Of a stretch of DNA of 64,000 bases, positions 26,726 to 35,981 are shown one piece after another. This DNA comes from Variovorax paradoxus (GTDB lineage: Bacteria > Pseudomonadota > Gammaproteobacteria > Burkholderiales > Burkholderiaceae_C). A program made the translations under genes and the position numbers. Numbering within the stretch: position 1 is the first letter of the stretch; every line of letters begins with the position of its first letter. Where the stretch lies: positions 7,806,501 to 7,870,500 of the forward strand of contig NZ_CP091716.1 of assembly GCF_022009635.1 (NCBI RefSeq), read 5' to 3'. Below the pieces are notes generated by a model. The model ran no database searches and had not been told where the DNA came from. It saw only the letters and a list, made by a program, of their open reading frames with translations.

Positions 26726-27937
26726 ATGAGTTCTTCGCCCCCGTTCCAGCTGGCCCGACGTGCCCAGCGCATCCAGCCGTCGATCATTCGCGAGATCCTC
26801 AATCTCGCCGCCCGTCCGGGCGTGATCTCCCTGGCGGGTGGTTTGCCGTCGCCCGATGCATTCCCCCTGGATACGGTCCGCGAGGCGACGCAGCACGTGC
26901 TGCGGCAGACACCGCGTGAAGCATTGCAGTACGCGTCGACCGAGGGCTTTGCGCCGTTGCGCGATTGGGTGGCGCAGGATCTGGCGTCGCAGGGCCTGCG
27001 CGTCGGTGCGGGTGACGTGCTGATCACCAGCGGTTCGCAGCAGGGCCTGGACCTCGTCGGAAAGGTGCTGCTCGATCCCGGCAGCGTGGTCGCGGTCGAG
27101 TCGCCGACCTACGTGGGCGCGCTGCAGGCATTCAACCCGTACGAGGCCGACTACCTCGGCATCGCCAACGACGACGAAGGCCCGCTGCCCGATGCGCTGG
27201 CGCAAGCGGGCGGCGCACGCTTTCTGTACGTGGTGCCGAATTTCCAGAATCCCACCGGTCGCACCATCGGCGCCGCGCGGCGCGTGCAACTGGCCGAGCA
27301 GGCACATCGCATGGGCCTGCCGCTGGTCGAAGACAACCCCTATGGCGACCTGTGGTTCGACGCGCCCGCGCCTGCGTCGCTGGCCTCGCACTGGCAAGAG
27401 GGCAGTGTCTACCTCGGCTCGTTCTCGAAGGTGCTCGCGCCGGGCCTGCGGCTGGGCTACATGGTGGCGCCTGCCTCGCTGATGCCCAAGCTGGTTCAGG
27501 CCAAGCAGGCGGCAGACCTGCACACGCCGATCTTCAACCAGCAGGTGGTCCACCAGATCGTGCGCGACGGGTTTCTGGCCGCGCATGTTCCCGTGATCCG
27601 CGATCGCTATCGCGCCCACCGCGATGCCATGCAGGCCGCGCTGCTGCGCCACTTGCCCGCGGGCTGCCACTGGCGCATTCCCGCCGGCGGCATGTTCTTC
27701 TGGGTCGAAGTGCCCGAAGGCGTCGATGCCATGGCGCTGCTGCCGCATGCCGTGGAGCTTGGCGTGGCGTACGTGCCCGGCTTCGCGTTCTTCGCGGACC
27801 GATCGCGCCGCAACCTGCTGCGCCTGTCTTTCGTGACCGCGCCGCCCGCCCAGATCGATCGGGGCATCGAATTGCTGGCGCAGGCGCTGAACACGGCACT
27901 CGACCAGCCGACAACAAGAAAAGGAGACCACCCATGA
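26726..27937 (+). CDS. PLP-dependent class I/II aminotransferase (2-aminoadipate transaminase-like)
   Basis: A 403-residue fold-type I aminotransferase of the Aro8/LysN type. Motifs: ISLAGGLPSPDAFP at the N-terminus, VPNFQNPTGRT, VEDNPYGDLWF with the Asp that contacts the PLP ring nitrogen, and GSFSKVLAPGLRLGY with the Schiff-base Lys near residue 235. It exchanges an amino group between an amino acid and 2-oxoglutarate. It opens an operon with a Bug receptor whose start overlaps its stop. A 130-base leader from the shared operator precedes it. Confidence 0.9.
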   Translation: MSSSPPFQLARRAQRIQPSIIREILNLAARPGVISLAGGLPSPDAFPLDTVREATQHVLRQTPREALQYASTEGFAPLRDWVAQDLASQGLRVGAGDVLITSGSQQGLDLVGKVLLDPGSVVAVESPTYVGALQAFNPYEADYLGIANDDEGPLPDALAQAGGARFLYVVPNFQNPTGRTIGAARRVQLAEQAHRMGLPLVEDNPYGDLWFDAPAPASLASHWQEGSVYLGSFSKVLAPGLRLGYMVAPASLMPKLVQAKQAADLHTPIFNQQVVHQIVRDGFLAAHVPVIRDRYRAHRDAMQAALLRHLPAGCHWRIPAGGMFFWVEVPEGVDAMALLPHAVELGVAYVPGFAFFADRSRRNLLRLSFVTAPPAQIDRGIELLAQALNTALDQPTTRKGDHP

Positions 27938-28905
27938 TGAAACGCCGCCACTTCTCCATGTCGCTCGCGCTCGCGGCGGCGACCTCGCCCGTGCCTTCCG
28001 TGTGGGCGCAGGACACCACACCCACGCGCATCCTGGTGGGCTTTCCGCCCGGGGGCGGCGTGGACGCGGTGGCGCGCCTGCTGGCGGACAAGCTGCGGGT
28101 TTCGCTGAACACCAATGTGCTGGTGGACAACCGGCCCGGCGCGGCCGGGCGCATTGCGCTGAGCGAGCTGAAGCGTTCGCGGCCCGACGGGCGCACGCTG
28201 GCCATCGCGCCGGGCGGCGCGCTGACCATCCTGCCGTGGCTCTACCCGGCCAGCCTGGGCTACGACCCGGTCAAGGACTTCACGCCGGTCTCGCGCCTGA
28301 CCACGCTGGACCTTGCCATGTCCGTCGGGCCGGCCGTGCCGCCTGGCGACGTGAAGGCGATGTTCGCGTGGATGAAGGCCAACCCCGCGAAGGCCTCCTA
28401 TGCAACGTCCGGCGCGGGCTCGGTGCCGCATTTCGCGGGGCTGGTGATCGCGCAGGCGACCGGCGTTCCGCTGCTCCATGTGCCCTACCGGGGCGGCGCG
28501 CCGGCCATCCAGGACCTGATTGGCGGACAGGTGCCGCTGATGATCGACAGCCCGGCCGAAGTGGTGGAGATGCACCGCAACGGCAAGCTGCGCGTTCTGG
28601 CCGTGACCGGCGCCCAGCGCACGCCCGCCCTGCCCGACGTGCCGACGCTGCGCGAATCGGGCATCGATGTGGTGGTCGACAACTTCTTCGGCCTCTATGG
28701 GCCCGCGAACATGCCGGCCGCCGCCACCGAGCGCATCGACAAGGCCGTGGCGCAGGCGCTCGCATCGCAGGACGTGCGCGACAAGCTCCTGAACCTCGCG
28801 ATGGTGGCCGACCACGGCAGCCCGCAGTTGCTCGCGAGCACGCAAGCCTCCCAGTACAAGCGCTGGGAAGACCCCATCAAACGCTCCGGCTTCAAGGCCG
28901 AATGA
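27934..28905 (+). CDS. Bug/TctC family periplasmic solute-binding protein
   Basis: A 323-residue receptor starting MMKRRHFSMSLALAAAT, with a signal peptide and cleavage after VWA near residue 24. Motifs: LVGFPPGGGVDAVARLL, DNRPGAAGRIALSEL, RPDGRTLAIAPGG and HVPYRGGAPAIQDLIGG. The start overlaps the aminotransferase stop, and GGAG lies eight bases upstream. It feeds the operon its substrate; the aminotransferase and amidohydrolase neighbours suggest an amino- or lactone-containing acid. Confidence 0.92.
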   Translation: MMKRRHFSMSLALAAATSPVPSVWAQDTTPTRILVGFPPGGGVDAVARLLADKLRVSLNTNVLVDNRPGAAGRIALSELKRSRPDGRTLAIAPGGALTILPWLYPASLGYDPVKDFTPVSRLTTLDLAMSVGPAVPPGDVKAMFAWMKANPAKASYATSGAGSVPHFAGLVIAQATGVPLLHVPYRGGAPAIQDLIGGQVPLMIDSPAEVVEMHRNGKLRVLAVTGAQRTPALPDVPTLRESGIDVVVDNFFGLYGPANMPAAATERIDKAVAQALASQDVRDKLLNLAMVADHGSPQLLASTQASQYKRWEDPIKRSGFKAE

Positions 28906-28924
28906 AGAGACAACGCACCACACC

Positions 28925-29842
28925 ATGACAGACATCAGCACAACCACCGGCACGCCCGCTCCTCTCAGGGTCAATCCCCCGCCGCACCCGAACCCCAGCC
29001 GGCCCGCCTACCGGCTGCCGCCCGGCGCCTGCGACGCGCACTGCCACGTGTTCGGGCCCGGTGCGCGCTTTGCGTACTCGCCCAAACGCACCTACGAACC
29101 GACGGACGCGCCGGCGGCGCAATTGCGCGCGCTGCATGCGCTGCTCGGCATCGAGCGCGTGGTGCTGGTGCAGGCCAGCATCCACGGCCACGACAACAGC
29201 GCGATGCTGGACGCCATCGCACAGTCGCCCGACACCTACCGCGGCGTCGCGATGGTGCCCGCATCCATTGCCGACGCCGAGCTGCGAGCCCTGCACGAGG
29301 GCGGCGTGCGTTCGCTGCGCTTCAACTTCGTGCGGCGGCTGGGCGGCGCGCCCGATCTCGACGCCATCCGCAGCCTGGCCCATCGCGTGAAGACGCTGGG
29401 CTGGCACCTGGTGCTGCACTTCGACCCGCAGGACCTGCCGGTGTACCGCCAGTTCCTCGACGAGCTGCCGCTGCCCTACGTGATCGATCACATGGGCCGC
29501 GTGCTCGCCGAAAGCGGCCCGCGGCAAGAGCCTTTCGACGCGCTGCTCGAACTCATGAAGGACGAACGCTGCTGGGTCAAGGTGAGCGGCGCGGAGCGTA
29601 CCTCGCACCTGCTGTCCTCGGGACCGGGCCTGCCTTTCGAGGACGCCGTGCCCTTCGCGCGCCGGCTGATCCAGGCGGCCCCCGACCGCGTGCTCTGGGG
29701 CACCGACTGGCCGCACCCCAGCGTGCGCGAGATGCCCGACGACGGCAAGCTGGTCGACCTGCTGCCGCTTTTTTCAGACGATCCCGCCGTGCTCCACAAG
29801 CTGCTGGTGGACAACCCCACGCGCCTTTACTGGCAAGACTGA
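28925..29842 (+). CDS. TIM-barrel amidohydrolase (2-pyrone-4,6-dicarboxylate lactonase-like)
   Basis: A 305-residue member of the amidohydrolase_2 family. The metal-site motif is CDAHCHVFGP near residue 36; VLVQASIHGHDN, VRSLRFNFVRR, HLVLHFDPQD, VIDHMGR and LWGTDWPHP (the catalytic Asp) follow in family order. This resembles LigI and related lactonases. LigI-type enzymes open pyrone-dicarboxylate or other lactones. It follows the Bug receptor by 19 bases and precedes the SnoaL-like gene by 19. The exact substrate is not known. Confidence 0.87.
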   Translation: MTDISTTTGTPAPLRVNPPPHPNPSRPAYRLPPGACDAHCHVFGPGARFAYSPKRTYEPTDAPAAQLRALHALLGIERVVLVQASIHGHDNSAMLDAIAQSPDTYRGVAMVPASIADAELRALHEGGVRSLRFNFVRRLGGAPDLDAIRSLAHRVKTLGWHLVLHFDPQDLPVYRQFLDELPLPYVIDHMGRVLAESGPRQEPFDALLELMKDERCWVKVSGAERTSHLLSSGPGLPFEDAVPFARRLIQAAPDRVLWGTDWPHPSVREMPDDGKLVDLLPLFSDDPAVLHKLLVDNPTRLYWQD

Positions 29843-29861
29843 AACGGCACGAAAGCCACGC

Positions 29862-30302
29862 ATGAACCACATCGAAAAACTCGCGATTCGCCAGGCGCTC
29901 GAGGCACTGGCCGTCGACTACTGGTACGAGGTCGACTTCAATTGGGGCCAGGACGCCCACGCCTACTACACCGAGGACGCGGTATTCACCACCAGCCAGA
30001 AGTCGCGCACCGGCCGCGCCGCCATTGCCGACTTCTACAACGCGCGGCAGGCACGCGGCGCGCGCACGTCGCTGCACGTGGTGCAGAACTTCCGCGTGGT
30101 GCCGGTGTCGCCGCAGCGCGTGGACTGCAACTACGTGATGAGCCTCTACGCTGCCGACGGCGAAGGCGTGCTGCCCTCCCGGCCCGCGATCATGATCGCC
30201 GACGTGCGCGAGACGGTCGTGCGCCAGCCCGACGGGGCCTGGCTCTACGCGCTGCGCACGCTGCGTCCGCTGTTCCGGGACGACACGCCGACCACGGGCT
30301 GA
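29862..30302 (+). CDS. SnoaL-like/NTF2-fold protein, ring-hydroxylating-dioxygenase beta-like
   Basis: A 146-residue cone-shaped NTF2-like protein. It begins NHIEKLAIRQALEALAVDYWYEVD, then YYTEDAVFTTSQKSRTGRAAIADFY, the usual SnoaL-type start, and ends in LYALRTLRPLF. The family includes isomerases, dehydratases and small subunits of oxygenases. No oxygenase large subunit is seen nearby, so it likely acts alone on a pathway intermediate. It lies in the operon between the amidohydrolase and the flavin reductase. Confidence 0.8.
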   Translation: MNHIEKLAIRQALEALAVDYWYEVDFNWGQDAHAYYTEDAVFTTSQKSRTGRAAIADFYNARQARGARTSLHVVQNFRVVPVSPQRVDCNYVMSLYAADGEGVLPSRPAIMIADVRETVVRQPDGAWLYALRTLRPLFRDDTPTTG

Positions 30303-30326
30303 AGCGCTCGAACGAAAGAAGTCCCC

Positions 30327-30956
30327 ATGCTCTTCATCGACCCCGAAAACGCACCCGGTTTCAAGCGCACCCTGTTCAACGCCATCGTGGCGCCCCGGCC
30401 CATCGGCTGGATCAGCACGATGAGCCCCGAAGGCCAGGTCAACCTGGCGCCGTTCTCTCACTTCAACCTGGTTTCCACGGCGCCGCCGGTGGTGATGTTC
30501 TCCTGCAACGCGCCCGCCGACCGGCACGAGAAGGACACCATCACGAACGTGCGCGCGACCGGCGAGTTCGTCACCAACCTCGTGACCTGGGAGCTGCGCG
30601 ACCTCATGAACATCAGCTCGCTCGACGCGCCCTACGGCACCGACGAGTTCGAACTCGCCGGCCTGGAGAAGGCGCAAAGCCAGAAGGTGCGACCGCCGCG
30701 CGTGGCGCGCTCGCCGGCGAGCATGGAATGCAAGCTGCTGCGCATCGTCGAGATCGAGCCGCAGGGGCCGGGCGACACGGTCAGCAACGTGGTGTTCGGC
30801 CGGGTGGTCGGTATCCACCTGGACCCGGCCTTCGTCGAGCCGAACGGCCGTTTCGACGTGGCGCGCACCCTGCCGCTCACGCGGCTGGGCGGCAACCAGT
30901 ACGCGTCGGTCGGCCCGCTGGTCGAACTCTCGCGGCCGAGCCCGCGGCGCGACTGA
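30327..30956 (+). CDS. Flavin reductase-like FMN-binding split-barrel protein
   Basis: A 209-residue protein with the flavin_Reduct motifs AIVAPRPIGWISTMSPEG, NLAPFSHFNLVSTAPPVV and KDTITNVRATGEFVTNLV. It binds FMN and may reduce it or act as an oxidoreductase subunit. It sits within the catabolic operon, 24 bases after the SnoaL-like gene. No flavin-dependent monooxygenase is encoded nearby, so its electron acceptor is unclear. Confidence 0.87.
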   Translation: MLFIDPENAPGFKRTLFNAIVAPRPIGWISTMSPEGQVNLAPFSHFNLVSTAPPVVMFSCNAPADRHEKDTITNVRATGEFVTNLVTWELRDLMNISSLDAPYGTDEFELAGLEKAQSQKVRPPRVARSPASMECKLLRIVEIEPQGPGDTVSNVVFGRVVGIHLDPAFVEPNGRFDVARTLPLTRLGGNQYASVGPLVELSRPSPRRD

Positions 30957-30993
30957 CGGCACGCACCGCAATCAAGTCAATGAAAGGAACACG

Positions 30994-31827
30994 ATGACGA
31001 ACACCACACCCGAAACCGGCGTACGCCGCGCCTCGGTCCACGAGCTTGCGCCGGGTTCGGTCGCGCGCGGACAGAACTTCTGGGTCCAATGGATCGAGGG
31101 CGCGGCCCCGGTCGAAGCCACCAGCCTGAACGAGATGCTGCTGCTGCTGCCCGACGGCGGCGCCACCGTGCACGCCGGTGCCGAGGTGCGCGAAGTGCCG
31201 GGGCGCAGCGTCTGCGTGCTGCCGGCCGGCGCCGTCACGGTGCGCCTCGCGGGTACGGGCCAGGGCACGGACCGCGCCGCGCTGGTCGCGTCTTCGCGGC
31301 CCGACCTGGCGCCCGGCGTGGCGCGCAACCAGACCGACTACGCCGTGCCCGACGCCCGGGTGCGTCCGGTCGGCGACGACTACCACCGCCGCGCATCCGC
31401 CGGTGCGATCCGCGTCATGGAAGTCGACGCGATCCAGCCCCCGGCCGACAAGCCCCGGCTCAAGATGTTCCAGACCGATACGCTGAGCATCAACTGGGTC
31501 GAATACCAGGAGGCGCGCGACCGCACCCAACTGAGCCCGCACAACCACGCCGACTTCGAGCAGGGCTCGCTGGCGATGGCGGGCGACTTCGTGCACCACC
31601 TGCGCGTCAACTGGGGCGGCAACGCCGACCAGTGGCGCGACGACGAGCACCTGCACGCGCCTTCGCCCTCGATGATCACGGTGCCGGTGCTGCTGGTGCA
31701 CACCACCGAAGGCGTGGGCCCGGGCCGCCATCTGCTGATCGACGTGTTCTCGCCGCCGCGGCACGACTTCATCGACAAGGGCTGGGTGGCCAACGCAGGC
31801 GACTACGAGCGCCGCAAGGCCGGCTGA
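30994..31827 (+). CDS. Cupin-like double-domain protein, possible dioxygenase or isomerase
   Basis: A 277-residue protein of unknown function with two cupin-like halves. The N-terminal half carries NEMLLLLPDGGATV and GRSVCVLPAGAVTVRL. The C-terminal half carries LSPHNHADFEQGSLAMAG, where His-x-His and Glu look like metal ligands, and a later DEHLHAPSPSMITVP with two more His. I infer a metal-dependent cupin. It is the last gene of the forward operon, 33 bases before the IclR gene. Such proteins often act on oxo acids or aromatic fragments. Confidence 0.7.
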   Translation: MTNTTPETGVRRASVHELAPGSVARGQNFWVQWIEGAAPVEATSLNEMLLLLPDGGATVHAGAEVREVPGRSVCVLPAGAVTVRLAGTGQGTDRAALVASSRPDLAPGVARNQTDYAVPDARVRPVGDDYHRRASAGAIRVMEVDAIQPPADKPRLKMFQTDTLSINWVEYQEARDRTQLSPHNHADFEQGSLAMAGDFVHHLRVNWGGNADQWRDDEHLHAPSPSMITVPVLLVHTTEGVGPGRHLLIDVFSPPRHDFIDKGWVANAGDYERRKAG

Positions 31828-31860
31828 AGCACGACAGGCGCGGCCTACACTGCGCCCTCC

Positions 31861-32628
31861 ATGCCATCCTTCACTCCCATCCGTGCCGTCGAGCGCGCCA
31901 TCGACGTACTGGCCGCGCTCAACCGTTCCCCCGTCTGCACGCTCGACACGCTGCACCGCCAGACGGGCATTCCCAAGCCCACGCTGATCCGGCTGCTCGA
32001 AACGCTGGAGGGCAAGGGGCTGGTCACACGGGCACCGCAGTACGGGGCCTACAGCCTCACATCGGGCGTGCGGCAGCTGTCGTCGGGCTACCACGGCGAG
32101 CCGCGACTGGTGGAGGCCTCGATGCGCCCCATGGACGAGCTGACGCGCAAACTCAAATGGCCCATTGCGCTGGCGGTGCCCGATTACGACGCGGTCGTGA
32201 TCCGCTACAGCACGATTCCCAGCTCGCCGCTGTCGTTGCTGCACTCCAGCATCAACATGCGCCTGAGCTTCATGACGCGCGCGCTCGGCCGGGTCTACCT
32301 CGCGGCCTGCACGGCGCAGGAGTGCCGCGCGCTGCTCGACATCCTCAGGGTTTCGGACGATCCGGAAAATGCGCCGGCGGCCCAGCCGCGCACCGTGCAG
32401 GCGATGCTGCGGCAGATCCGCCAGCAGGGCTATGCGTTGCGCGTGCCCGATGTCAGGCCGGTCTCGAACACGCTGGCCGTGCCCATCTTCGAAGGACGCA
32501 GGGTCGTGGCCAGCGCCGGGCTCACATGGATCACCTCCGCCATCAGCGAAGAGCAGGCGGTGAAGAAATTCCTGCCGCCGATGCAGGAGATGGCCCTGCG
32601 CATCAGGGAGCGGCTCAGCGCGCTCTAG
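31861..32628 (+). CDS. IclR-family transcriptional regulator
   Basis: A 255-residue IclR protein. The winged helix-turn-helix (residues 6-65) reads AVERAIDVLAALN, TGIPKPTLIRLLETLE and YSLTSGVRQLSSG. The effector domain contains MTRALGRVYLAACTAQE, the usual LG-x-A-xLA-style segment, and ALRVPDVRPVSNTLAVPIF. It resembles MhpR-type activators of aromatic catabolism. It lies between two convergent catabolic operons and overlaps the 3' end of the aldolase gene by 14 bases. It probably binds the TTTTC-N7-GAAAA sites at 26574 and 35982; this is inference. Confidence 0.9.
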   Translation: MPSFTPIRAVERAIDVLAALNRSPVCTLDTLHRQTGIPKPTLIRLLETLEGKGLVTRAPQYGAYSLTSGVRQLSSGYHGEPRLVEASMRPMDELTRKLKWPIALAVPDYDAVVIRYSTIPSSPLSLLHSSINMRLSFMTRALGRVYLAACTAQECRALLDILRVSDDPENAPAAQPRTVQAMLRQIRQQGYALRVPDVRPVSNTLAVPIFEGRRVVASAGLTWITSAISEEQAVKKFLPPMQEMALRIRERLSAL

Positions 32629-33364
32629 ATGTCCTGGGCGGTCCGGCAAAGGCCTGCACCGCCTGCCGCAGCAAGGTCTGGTCGGACGAAACGACGAACC
32701 AGTTGGCGCCCTCGGCCATGAATTGCTCGCGCTCGGGCGTGCCGCCCACGTGCATGCCCGCGAGCTTGCCGGCTCGCGTGGCCGCCTGCAGCGCCACGCG
32801 GGTGGCCTGCAGCACCTCCGGCGCGCGCGGATCGTCCAGCCCCATCGACAACGCCAGGTCGGCGCGGCCCACGAACAGGCCCGCCACGCCCGGCACGTCG
32901 GCAATCGCCTGCGCTTCCTCGACGGCCTGCGCGCTCTCGATCTGGCAGACGATCTGCGCCTGGTCGCCCAGCTGCAGCGCCTGCGCCATGCCCAGGCTCG
33001 CGTAGCCCGCAAAACGCGGGCCGCCCGAGTAGCCGCGGCGGCCGCCGCGGTAGCGCGCCATGGCCACCACCTCGCGGGCTTGTTCGGCGGTGTCCACGTG
33101 CGGCACCAGCAGCCCGGCCGCGCCGATGTCGAGGCAGGAAAGAATCACCGCCGGATTGATCTCCGGGATGCGGATGAACACCGGTATCCCAGCGGCGCGC
33201 CCGCCCATCACCATCAGGTCGAGCAGCGCGCGATCGAAGGGCGCGTGCTCGGCGTCGACCACGACGAAGTCCAGGCCGGTGGTACCGAGCACTTCGACGG
33301 TTTGCGGCGAACCGGTCTTGACGAAGGTGCCGAGTTGCGCTTCGGCCGTGCTGCTGTCTTTCAT
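32615..33364 (-). CDS. HpcH/HpaI-type 2-oxo-acid aldolase
   Basis: A 249-residue class II pyruvate aldolase. Motifs: GTFVKTGSPQTVEVLGTTG, FVVVDAEHAPFD (His near residue 41), FIRIPEINPAVI, AAGLLVPHVDTAEQA, the metal Glu in QIESAQAVEEA and Asp in VGRADLALSMG. It splits 4-hydroxy-2-oxo acids into pyruvate and an aldehyde. The start MKDSSTAEAQL is chosen as the family begins there; a longer frame upstream overlaps the Bug gene. It is the last gene of the reverse operon after the hydro-lyase subunits and Bug receptor. Confidence 0.9.
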   Translation of the reverse strand: MKDSSTAEAQLGTFVKTGSPQTVEVLGTTGLDFVVVDAEHAPFDRALLDLMVMGGRAAGIPVFIRIPEINPAVILSCLDIGAAGLLVPHVDTAEQAREVVAMARYRGGRRGYSGGPRFAGYASLGMAQALQLGDQAQIVCQIESAQAVEEAQAIADVPGVAGLFVGRADLALSMGLDDPRAPEVLQATRVALQAATRAGKLAGMHVGGTPEREQFMAEGANWFVVSSDQTLLRQAVQAFAGPPRTSRAR

Positions 33365-33384
33365 GGGCGTATGCCTGCCTTTCT

Positions 33385-34388
33385 TCAGTCGAGCTTGATC
33401 TGCGCGGTCTTGATCACGCGCTGCCACTTCTGGCCGTCGGCCTCGATGCGCTGGCGCAGCAGTGCCGGCGCACCGCTTGCCACCACGCCGCCGTATTGCT
33501 GCAGCTTGCTCTTGCCCTGCGGGGATTCGAGCAGGCGGTTGATCTCGGCGTTGAGTCGCTGCACCATGGGTGCCGGCATGCCTGCCGGCCCGACCATCGC
33601 GAACCACACCGTCGCCGTCTGGTCGATGCCCTGCTCCTGGCGGTCGGCACATCGGGCAGGCCGGGAAAGCGCGTGCCCGATGTCACCGCCAGCCCGCGCA
33701 GCTTGCCTGCCTGGATGTTCGGAATGAAGGTGGAGACGGGCGCCGAGATGGCCTGCACCACGCCGCCCAGCAGGTCCGTGAGCGCGGGGGTGTCGCCGCG
33801 ATAAGGCACGTCCTGCAGGCGCACGCCGACTGTCTGCGACAGGTCGGCCAGCGCCAGGTGGCCGATGGTGCCGTTGCCGGGCGTGGCGACGGAGAACGCG
33901 GAAGGTTTGGCCTTCGCCGCCTCCACGAACTCCTTGAGGTTGCGCACCTTCAGCTGCTCGGGGTTGCTGACGAAGACCATCGGGATCTCGCAGACCAGCG
34001 CAATCGGTGTCAGGTCCTTGTCGCCGTCGAAGGGCATCGACTTGTAGAGGAACTTGTTGTTCACCAGCGGGCCCGAGGTGACCAGGCCGATGGTGTAACC
34101 GTCGGGTGCGGCCTTCGCCACGGCGTCGGTGCCGATGTTGCCGGCCGCGCCGGCCCGGTTGTCGACCACGACGGGGGCGCCCAGGCGCTCGCCCAGGCCC
34201 TGCGCGAGATAGCGCGCCACCATGTCGGTGCTGCCGCCAGCCGGGAAGGGCACGACCATGCGGATCGGGCGGTTCGGCCACCCGCTGTTCGAGGCCCATG
34301 CAGCCATCGGCGAGAGGCTCGCGGCCACGCCTGCGCCAACTGCACCGATGGCGCCCAGGCTCGCGCCGAGCCAATGTCTCCTGTTCAT
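33385..34388 (-). pseudogene. Bug/TctC family solute-binding protein, single frameshift
   Basis: The frame from MNRRHWLGASLGAIG runs through a signal peptide, VVPFPAGGSTDMVARYL, DNRAGAAGNIGTDAV and DVPYRGDTPALTDLLGG to LPDVPTA. One base is missing in CCGCCAGG near 33636-33643. The next frame then continues EQGIDQTATVWFAMVGPAG through to the normal end at 33385. Adding one C (GCCCAG) restores about 334 residues. The gene lies between the hydro-lyase and aldolase genes. It is either a fresh pseudogene or a reading error. Confidence 0.88.
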
Positions 34389-34410
34389 TCTTGAAGTCTC
34401 CTGAGGTTTT

Positions 34411-35028
34411 CTAAAGGGATGCCTTGCGGGCGGTTTCCAGTCGCTGCAGCAATTGCGGCATGCGGGCCTGCGCCTGATCGCGCAGCTGGTCGTAGAGGCT
34501 GTTGCCGTGGGCATCGATCGCCACCGTGGCGGGGCCGAGCGCGGCCACGTTCAGGGTCAGCAGGCGGAACTGCGAGATGTATTCGTTCCAATGGGACGAC
34601 ACCACGCGGCGCAGCCCGCGCGAGAGCAGCGGCGCTCCGCCGCCGAGAAAGGACAGGTAGACGCAGCCGGTGTCGCGCAGCGCCTGCACGCAGGCCGCGT
34701 CGAGCCCGCCCTTGCCGCCGGTCAGCCGCAGATCGAGGCCGCGCACCAGCGGCGGCATCCAGGCGTTGTAGCGCGTGCTGGTGCTCGGGTTCATGTAGAG
34801 CGGCACGGGGCCGTCGGCGGTCTCGCGCACGAAGGTGCTCAGGTGGAAGAAGGCGCCGCCGCGCAGATCGACCGGCAACGCCTGGCCGTCGGCCACGGCC
34901 TGCGCCATGCGCTGGTGCGTGGGCAGGCCGATGCTGACGGTGATATCGCCGTCCAGCGTCACCATGTCGCCGACCGCGAGTTCGCGCACCTTCTCGCGCG
35001 AGAGGGGAAGTTCAAGCTTGTGGAGCAT
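34411..35028 (-). CDS. Class I fumarase/tartrate dehydratase family hydro-lyase, beta subunit
   Basis: A 205-residue protein matching the C-terminal (beta) domain of Fe-S fumarases and L-tartrate dehydratase. It shows KLELPLSREKVRELAVGDMV, DITVSIGLPTHQRM, NPSTSTRYNAWM and TGGKGGLDAACVQAL, the GKGG segment being the conserved substrate-binding loop. It pairs with the alpha subunit, which starts upstream on the same strand with six bases between. The complex hydrates or dehydrates fumarate, tartrate or a related acid. Neighbouring Bug, aldolase and porin genes favour a catabolic substrate over citric-acid-cycle duty. Confidence 0.88.
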   Translation of the reverse strand: MLHKLELPLSREKVRELAVGDMVTLDGDITVSIGLPTHQRMAQAVADGQALPVDLRGGAFFHLSTFVRETADGPVPLYMNPSTSTRYNAWMPPLVRGLDLRLTGGKGGLDAACVQALRDTGCVYLSFLGGGAPLLSRGLRRVVSSHWNEYISQFRLLTLNVAALGPATVAIDAHGNSLYDQLRDQAQARMPQLLQRLETARKASL

Positions 35029-35034
35029 CGCGGC

Positions 35035-35907
35035 CTACCAGTTGAGGTCTTCGACGCGGCCGTCGTTGTAGATGCGCGCTGAGGTGCGGCGGTTGATCCA
35101 GCAGTTGAAGCACACCGCGACCGGTACGAAGCCATGGCTCGCCGCATAGTCGATGTGTACCGCCATTGCGCTGGCATCGCCGCCGGTGCCCATGGGGCCG
35201 AAGCCCATGGCGTTGATGGCGTCCAGCAGGCGCTGCTCCATGGCCGCGAGGATGGGCTCCGGGTTGGTGCGGCCGAAGGGGCGCAGCACCGACTCCTTGG
35301 CCAGCCGCGCCGCGTAGTCGAAGGTGCCGCCGATGCCCACGCCGACAACGATGGGCAGGCAGGGTTGCGAGCCCGCGCGCAGCACGGTGTCGAGCACGAA
35401 TTTCTCGATCTGCTCGAGCGTCGGGTACACGAAGGCGTCGACGGCCTCCCAACGGCCGGTGCCCATGGCCTTGGGCGCGCAGACGATTTCCATGTAGTCG
35501 GCGTCGTCGATCACATCGAAGCTCAGCAGCGGCATGTCCTTGCCCGCATAGCTGCGCGCATGCGTGAGCGGGTTGGTCACCATCTTGAGGATCGGCGGGT
35601 CGATGTGCTGCACCAGGTCGGCAAAGCCGCGCACGATGGCCTCGCGCACCGGCCCGTCGAACTGCACGCGCGTGCCGATCTTGATGCTGTAGGTGGGAAT
35701 GCCGACGTCGGTGCACACCAGCTCGTTGCCCTGCTGCGCGGCGTCGGCGCTGTGCAGCATGATCTTGAGCGTGTGCTTGCCGGTGCTGCCGGTCTCGGCT
35801 GTTTCGGCGCGCTGCAGCGCGGCACGCGTGTCGTCGGGAATTTTCTTCAGGGAGCGCTCATAGAGCTGCGCCGTCACTCGTTGAAGAGTGGCACTGTCGA
35901 TGGCCAT
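35035..35907 (-). CDS. Class I fumarase/tartrate dehydratase family hydro-lyase, alpha subunit
   Basis: A 290-residue protein matching the N-terminal (alpha) domain of Fe-S hydro-lyases. Likely cluster cysteines are in ELVCTDVGIPTYSIK, QPCLPIVVGVGIGGTFD and VAVCFNCWINRR. Other family motifs are THARSYAGKDMPLLSFDVI and GFGPMGTGGDASAMAVHIDYA. The start MAIDSATLQRV lies 75 bases from the operator at 35982. It is the first gene of the reverse operon: alpha, beta, Bug receptor, HpaI-type aldolase. Confidence 0.89.
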   Translation of the reverse strand: MAIDSATLQRVTAQLYERSLKKIPDDTRAALQRAETAETGSTGKHTLKIMLHSADAAQQGNELVCTDVGIPTYSIKIGTRVQFDGPVREAIVRGFADLVQHIDPPILKMVTNPLTHARSYAGKDMPLLSFDVIDDADYMEIVCAPKAMGTGRWEAVDAFVYPTLEQIEKFVLDTVLRAGSQPCLPIVVGVGIGGTFDYAARLAKESVLRPFGRTNPEPILAAMEQRLLDAINAMGFGPMGTGGDASAMAVHIDYAASHGFVPVAVCFNCWINRRTSARIYNDGRVEDLNW

Positions 35908-35981
35908 GTTTACGTGGGATTCGCTTGTCTCGATGGCCCGTACGATGCGCTGTCGCGAGCAAGTGTTCAAGCGCATTCTTT

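Noticed and set aside
25751..28021. Open frame of 756 codons on the minus strand
   Set aside because: It is antisense to an SDR, an aminotransferase and a Bug receptor gene and has no recognisable domain.
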